Below are positions 61,193-64,000 of a stretch of DNA of 64,000 bases, in pieces. Where the stretch lies: the NCBI RefSeq assembly GCF_008086345.1, contig NZ_CP043006.1:1114032-1178031 (forward strand), given 5' to 3'. The notes under the pieces are model-generated. The model saw only the letters and a list, made by a program, of their open reading frames with translations, had not been told where the DNA came from and searched no databases. This DNA comes from Chitinophaga sp. XS-30. GTDB lineage: Bacteria; Bacteroidota; Bacteroidia; Chitinophagales; Chitinophagaceae. Numbering within the stretch: the first letter of the stretch is position 1; each line of letters begins with the position of its first letter. The position numbers and the translations under genes were made by a program.

Positions 61193-61882
61193 TCAATTCC
61201 TGTCCCGCGCACCCAGATAGATCATCAGGTACTGGAACAGTATCACGATGGAGGACACCGCCGCCACCACATAGGTCATAGCCGCCCACCACAGCGCATC
61301 CTTGGCCATTGCATGTTCTTTCTGGTAGGTGATGCCCGCATTGTCCAGCCATTTCAGCGCCCTGTTGGAAGCGTCAAACTCCACGGGGAGCGTGATCACG
61401 GAGAACAGGGTGGTCACCCCGAAAAGGATCACGCCACCCAGCAACAATTGCGGGAATACCTGTAACAGCAGAATGCCGGCCAGCAACACCCACTGCACGA
61501 GGCTGGAACTTACCTGCACCACAGGCACCAGCCTGGAACGCAGGGTCAGCCAGGAATAGGAGGTGGCATGCTGCACGGCGTGCCCGCATTCATGGGCCGC
61601 CACGGCTGCTGCAGCCACACTGTTGTTATGATATACATCCGGACTGAGGTTTACAGTCTTCGTCTGCGGGTTATAGTGGTCGCTCAGGTGCCCTTCAACA
61701 GATATTACTTTTACGTCATGTATGCCGTTCTCACGGAGCATTTTTTCCGCGATCTCCCGCCCGGTAAGGCCTGAGGAGGTCGGTACCCCGCTGTATTTCT
61801 TGAATTTGCTTTTTAACCGAAAGCTCACCAGCATGCTGATTCCCACGAAAATCAGCGATACGATCATTATTCCAGGTGTCAT
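61193..61882 (-). CDS. Zinc metallopeptidase, membrane-bound (YugP-like)
   Basis: 229 residues with about four membrane helices. N-terminal 'IMIVSLIFVGISMLVSF', then 'NGIHDVKVISVEGHLSDHYNPQTKTVNLSPDVYH' and the metal motif HECGHAVQH (~117), next 'LPVEFDASNRALKWL' (third ligand region, typical of the neutral zinc peptidase family PF04298). The role is not established; it is probably quality control of membrane proteins. Monocistronic; upstream is the divergent region with the putative ncRNA. Confidence 0.9.
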   Translation of the reverse strand: MTPGIMIVSLIFVGISMLVSFRLKSKFKKYSGVPTSSGLTGREIAEKMLRENGIHDVKVISVEGHLSDHYNPQTKTVNLSPDVYHNNSVAAAAVAAHECGHAVQHATSYSWLTLRSRLVPVVQVSSSLVQWVLLAGILLLQVFPQLLLGGVILFGVTTLFSVITLPVEFDASNRALKWLDNAGITYQKEHAMAKDALWWAAMTYVVAAVSSIVILFQYLMIYLGARDRN

Positions 61883-62120
61883 AGTTTATCTTGTTAAATG
61901 TAATTGTTGTAAAAATACCCCTATGCTATATCAAAACCCTTACCAGTCCCCATATTTAACAATTTTTACAGGAAACCACCCGGTTACGGGAGTATTTTGA
62001 CAGCACCAAAAAATTAACACTGACAGTTTGGCGGAAAGACGGGTTTTCCACCCCTTATTCATGATGATTTTATCTCTTGAATTATAATTATAATATATAG
62101 TTAAATTAATATATGAATGC

Positions 62121-62364
62121 TTGTGTTACTGCCCCTCTCTATCAATAATTTACGAAAGTTTGCAGAAAATAACTTGGAGGCGAAACAGGCTACAATAGTG
62201 GATTCCAGCCGACGGACTGCCAGTAGAATTAACACTTTAAAAGTTATTAACATCCTTTAAATAAACTTTTTTATTCTCAACCCATTTAGTAATTTAGTCC
62301 TGAATTTAATGGGTTAGTAAGTAGAAAGAGTCAGCGGAATCATCCGTTGGCTCTTTTCTCTTTT
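62121..62364 (+). ncRNA. Putative non-coding RNA locus upstream of radA
   Basis: Between the leftward metallopeptidase start (61882) and radA (62451) there is no protein gene, yet a strong plus-strand terminator at 62325-62364 implies a transcript. A promoter-like pair TTG (62121-62123), 22 bases, TAATTTAC (62146-62153) would start it near 62160, giving ~200 nt. The region also carries AACCCATT...AATGGGTT (62279-62315). It does not match an RNA I recognise. Confidence rests on the terminator, not on homology. Confidence 0.4.
62325..62364 (+). terminator. Intrinsic terminator of the putative ncRNA
   Basis: AAAGAGTCAGCGGA and TCCGTTGGCTCTTT pair over 14 bases (two wobbles) around ATCA, followed by a T-rich tail. 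It lies ~90 bases before radA, with no plus-strand protein gene upstream. Confidence 0.75.
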
Positions 62365-62450
62365 ATGCATTTTTTGCGAACGTTTTCCTTGATCTCTCCC
62401 TTCGAAAAATATATCGGCGATCTCGTTGCTTTATTATTTTACTTTGCTGC

Positions 62451-63824
62451 ATGGCTAAAATCAAAACGGCTTTTTTTTGTCAGAACTGCGGATATGAATC
62501 GGCAAAATGGACGGGTAAATGTCCTTCCTGCAATCAGTGGAACACTTTTGTAGAGGAAAAGGTACAGAAAGATATGCCCTTGCGTCAACAGGAATGGAAA
62601 GAGAAACCGGAGAGCCCGCGTGCGCCGAAAGTAGTGAACCTGGAAGCAGTGGAAGGCATTGCAGAAAAAAGATGGCTTACACCTGACGCCGAATTGAACA
62701 GAGTGCTGGGAGGCGGCATAGTGGCGGGTTCGCTGGTGCTGGTGGGTGGGGAGCCGGGCATCGGAAAGTCTACCCTCTTCCTGCAGAACGCATTGCTGCT
62801 GAACGGGATCAGAACGCTTTATATCAGCGGAGAGGAAAGCGAACAGCAGATCAAAATGCGGGCAGACCGTTTGAAGATAAGTAACGAACAATTTTACCTG
62901 CTGACGGAAACGTCCACACAAGTCATCTTCCAGGAAATAAAAAAGCTGCAACCGCAGCTGGTGATCATCGACTCTATCCAGACGCTGCAATCCCCGCTGA
63001 TCGAATCAGCACCGGGAAGCGTGTCGCAGATCAGGGAAACGACCGCCGAAATGCAACGTTTTGCCAAGGAAACGAACACCCCTGTTTTCCTCATCGGCCA
63101 CATTACCAAGGACGGGGTCATTGCCGGCCCGAAGATATTGGAACACATGGTGGACACCGTGCTCCAGTTTGAAGGGGACCAGCATTATGCCTACCGCATC
63201 CTGCGTACGATAAAGAACCGCTTTGGGTCCACATCGGAGCTGGGCATCTACGAAATGACGGGGCAGGGCCTCCGGCAGGTGAGCAATCCCTCCGAAATAC
63301 TGATCTCGCAAAGGGAGGATATGCTCAGCGGTATTGCCATCGCAGCCACTATTGAAGGGCTGCGACCGCTGCTCGTGGAGGTGCAGGCGCTCGTTACCCA
63401 ATCGGTGTACGGTACGCCGCAACGTACCGCTACGGGGTTCGATCTGCGCAGGCTGCAACTGCTGTTGGCCGTACTGGAAAAACGCGGCGGCTTTCATTTC
63501 GGGGTGAAGGATGTGTTTCTCAATATCGCGGGTGGCCTGAGGGTGGAAGATCCTTCCATTGACCTTGCGGTACTTTGTGCGCTGTTATCCTCTTATGAAG
63601 ATGCGGGCATTCCCCATAAATACTGCTTCGCGGGGGAAGTGGGGCTGAGCGGGGAGGTTCGTGCCGTGAACCGCATCGAACAGCGTATTGCCGAAGCGGA
63701 GAAGCTGGGCTTCGAGAAAATATTTATATCCAAATACCATCAAAAAGGACTTGATTTCAGTAAATTCAATATTGAAGTCGTTGCCCTCGGAAGAGTGGAA
63801 GAGGTGTACCGGCTGCTGTTTTAA
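62451..63824 (+). CDS. radA: DNA repair protein RadA
   Basis: 457 residues. N-terminal zinc finger (C10, C13, C24, C27), RecA-like core with Walker A GGEPGIGKST (~99-108), 'YISGEESEQQIKMRADRL' and the RadA motif KNRFGS followed by a Lon-like C-terminal domain ('GGLRVEDPSIDLAVLCALLSS'; 'GEVGLSGEVRAVNRIEQRI'). It is a branch-migration helicase in recombination. It is followed after 11 bases by the comF gene. Confidence 0.98.
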   Translation: MAKIKTAFFCQNCGYESAKWTGKCPSCNQWNTFVEEKVQKDMPLRQQEWKEKPESPRAPKVVNLEAVEGIAEKRWLTPDAELNRVLGGGIVAGSLVLVGGEPGIGKSTLFLQNALLLNGIRTLYISGEESEQQIKMRADRLKISNEQFYLLTETSTQVIFQEIKKLQPQLVIIDSIQTLQSPLIESAPGSVSQIRETTAEMQRFAKETNTPVFLIGHITKDGVIAGPKILEHMVDTVLQFEGDQHYAYRILRTIKNRFGSTSELGIYEMTGQGLRQVSNPSEILISQREDMLSGIAIAATIEGLRPLLVEVQALVTQSVYGTPQRTATGFDLRRLQLLLAVLEKRGGFHFGVKDVFLNIAGGLRVEDPSIDLAVLCALLSSYEDAGIPHKYCFAGEVGLSGEVRAVNRIEQRIAEAEKLGFEKIFISKYHQKGLDFSKFNIEVVALGRVEEVYRLLF

Positions 63825-63835
63825 AGCTGGACTTT

Positions 63836-64000
63836 ATGTTTGGACCATTGTTGCATTTGTTATACCCCCACACCTGCGAAAGTTGTGGCCACGATCTTTC
63901 CCGTACGGAAGAAGTCCTCTGTCTTGCCTGCGCTCACCGGTTGCCGGTCACCGGTTTCCAGTTAAGCGAGGGTAACCCGGTGGAGCGGATATTTCATGGC
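63836..64000 (+). CDS. ComF-family phosphoribosyltransferase-like protein, 5' part (truncated by window edge)
   Basis: 55 codons to the window edge. 'LLHLLYPHTCESCGHDL' and 'EEVLCLACAHRLPVTGF' give the N-terminal zinc ribbon of ComF (C14, C17, C29, C32), then 'NPVERIFHG' at the expected position. ComF acts in DNA uptake in competence; its phosphoribosyltransferase part lies outside the window. It starts 11 bases after radA, so they are likely co-transcribed. Confidence 0.88.
   Translation, partial: MFGPLLHLLYPHTCESCGHDLSRTEEVLCLACAHRLPVTGFQLSEGNPVERIFHG

Overview
The window comes from a Bacteroidota chromosome, most likely Chitinophagaceae (a Chitinophaga-like soil or gut saprophyte). Signs of this are a SusC/SusD pair, many short lipoproteins with an early Cys, PorT-type outer-membrane barrels, a PSP1/RicT gene next to holB, a bacterial GH3-like acyl-amido synthetase, the 38-residue ribosomal protein THX, and promoters with the Bacteroidetes -7 box TAnnTTTG in place of a sigma-70 -10. 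Most of the DNA is about 50-55 % GC by eye; one block (25.8-35.1 kb) is clearly AT-richer.

Layout. 0-7.4 kb: tail of a GH3/beta-lactamase fusion, a small secreted protein, and a susC-susD pair (susC carries a frameshift). 7.5-17.1 kb: a lipoprotein, then minus-strand clusters: cysS / M28 peptidase (two frameshifts) / alkA, and rlmD / rhomboid / catalytically degenerate rhomboid / two tandem membrane-anchored EEP-family proteins. 17.1-25.7 kb: a TlpA-like thioredoxin, three related outer-membrane barrels, metF, lptB, a GH3-family acyl-amido synthetase and fabG. 25.8-35.5 kb: a low-GC polymorphic-toxin island made of a YD-repeat protein, a large RHS protein with a C-terminal WHH-type HNH nuclease, and an overlapping DUF2019-like immunity gene, followed by coding debris. 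35.5-50.4 kb: SMP-30 lactonase, NdpA-like nucleoid protein, a third rhomboid, ricT-holB, a lipoprotein-gpx pair, an operon of DUF3298 lipoprotein / UvrD-AddB-like helicase-nuclease / Ig-like lipoprotein / recR, and pdxH. 50.4-57.1 kb: THX, HU, a DUF4286-xth pair, a double-glycine-leader peptide gene with a tandem-repeat 3' region, a TPR histidine kinase, and a RAYT-type transposase relative. 57.1-64.0 kb: pyrH, tsf, rpsB, rpsI and rplM on the minus strand, a zinc metallopeptidase, an apparent non-coding RNA locus, radA, and the start of a comF gene.

Threads across the window. (1) Three members of an 87-107 bp inverted-repeat family with ends like GGCTGTaTCAAA sit exactly between convergent gene ends; one lies beside the RAYT gene. 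(2) Three frameshifts in two genes can each be repaired by removing one base; two lie in five-G runs and the third can be placed in a four-G run, which looks like either systematic indel error or real decay. (3) The RHS island reads as a secreted split YD-repeat cocoon carrying a nuclease, with no T6SS or Tc subunit A beside it. (4) The orphan double-glycine peptide and the unassigned terminated transcript upstream of radA are the least explained loci. I saw no tRNA, rRNA, CRISPR array or complete insertion sequence.
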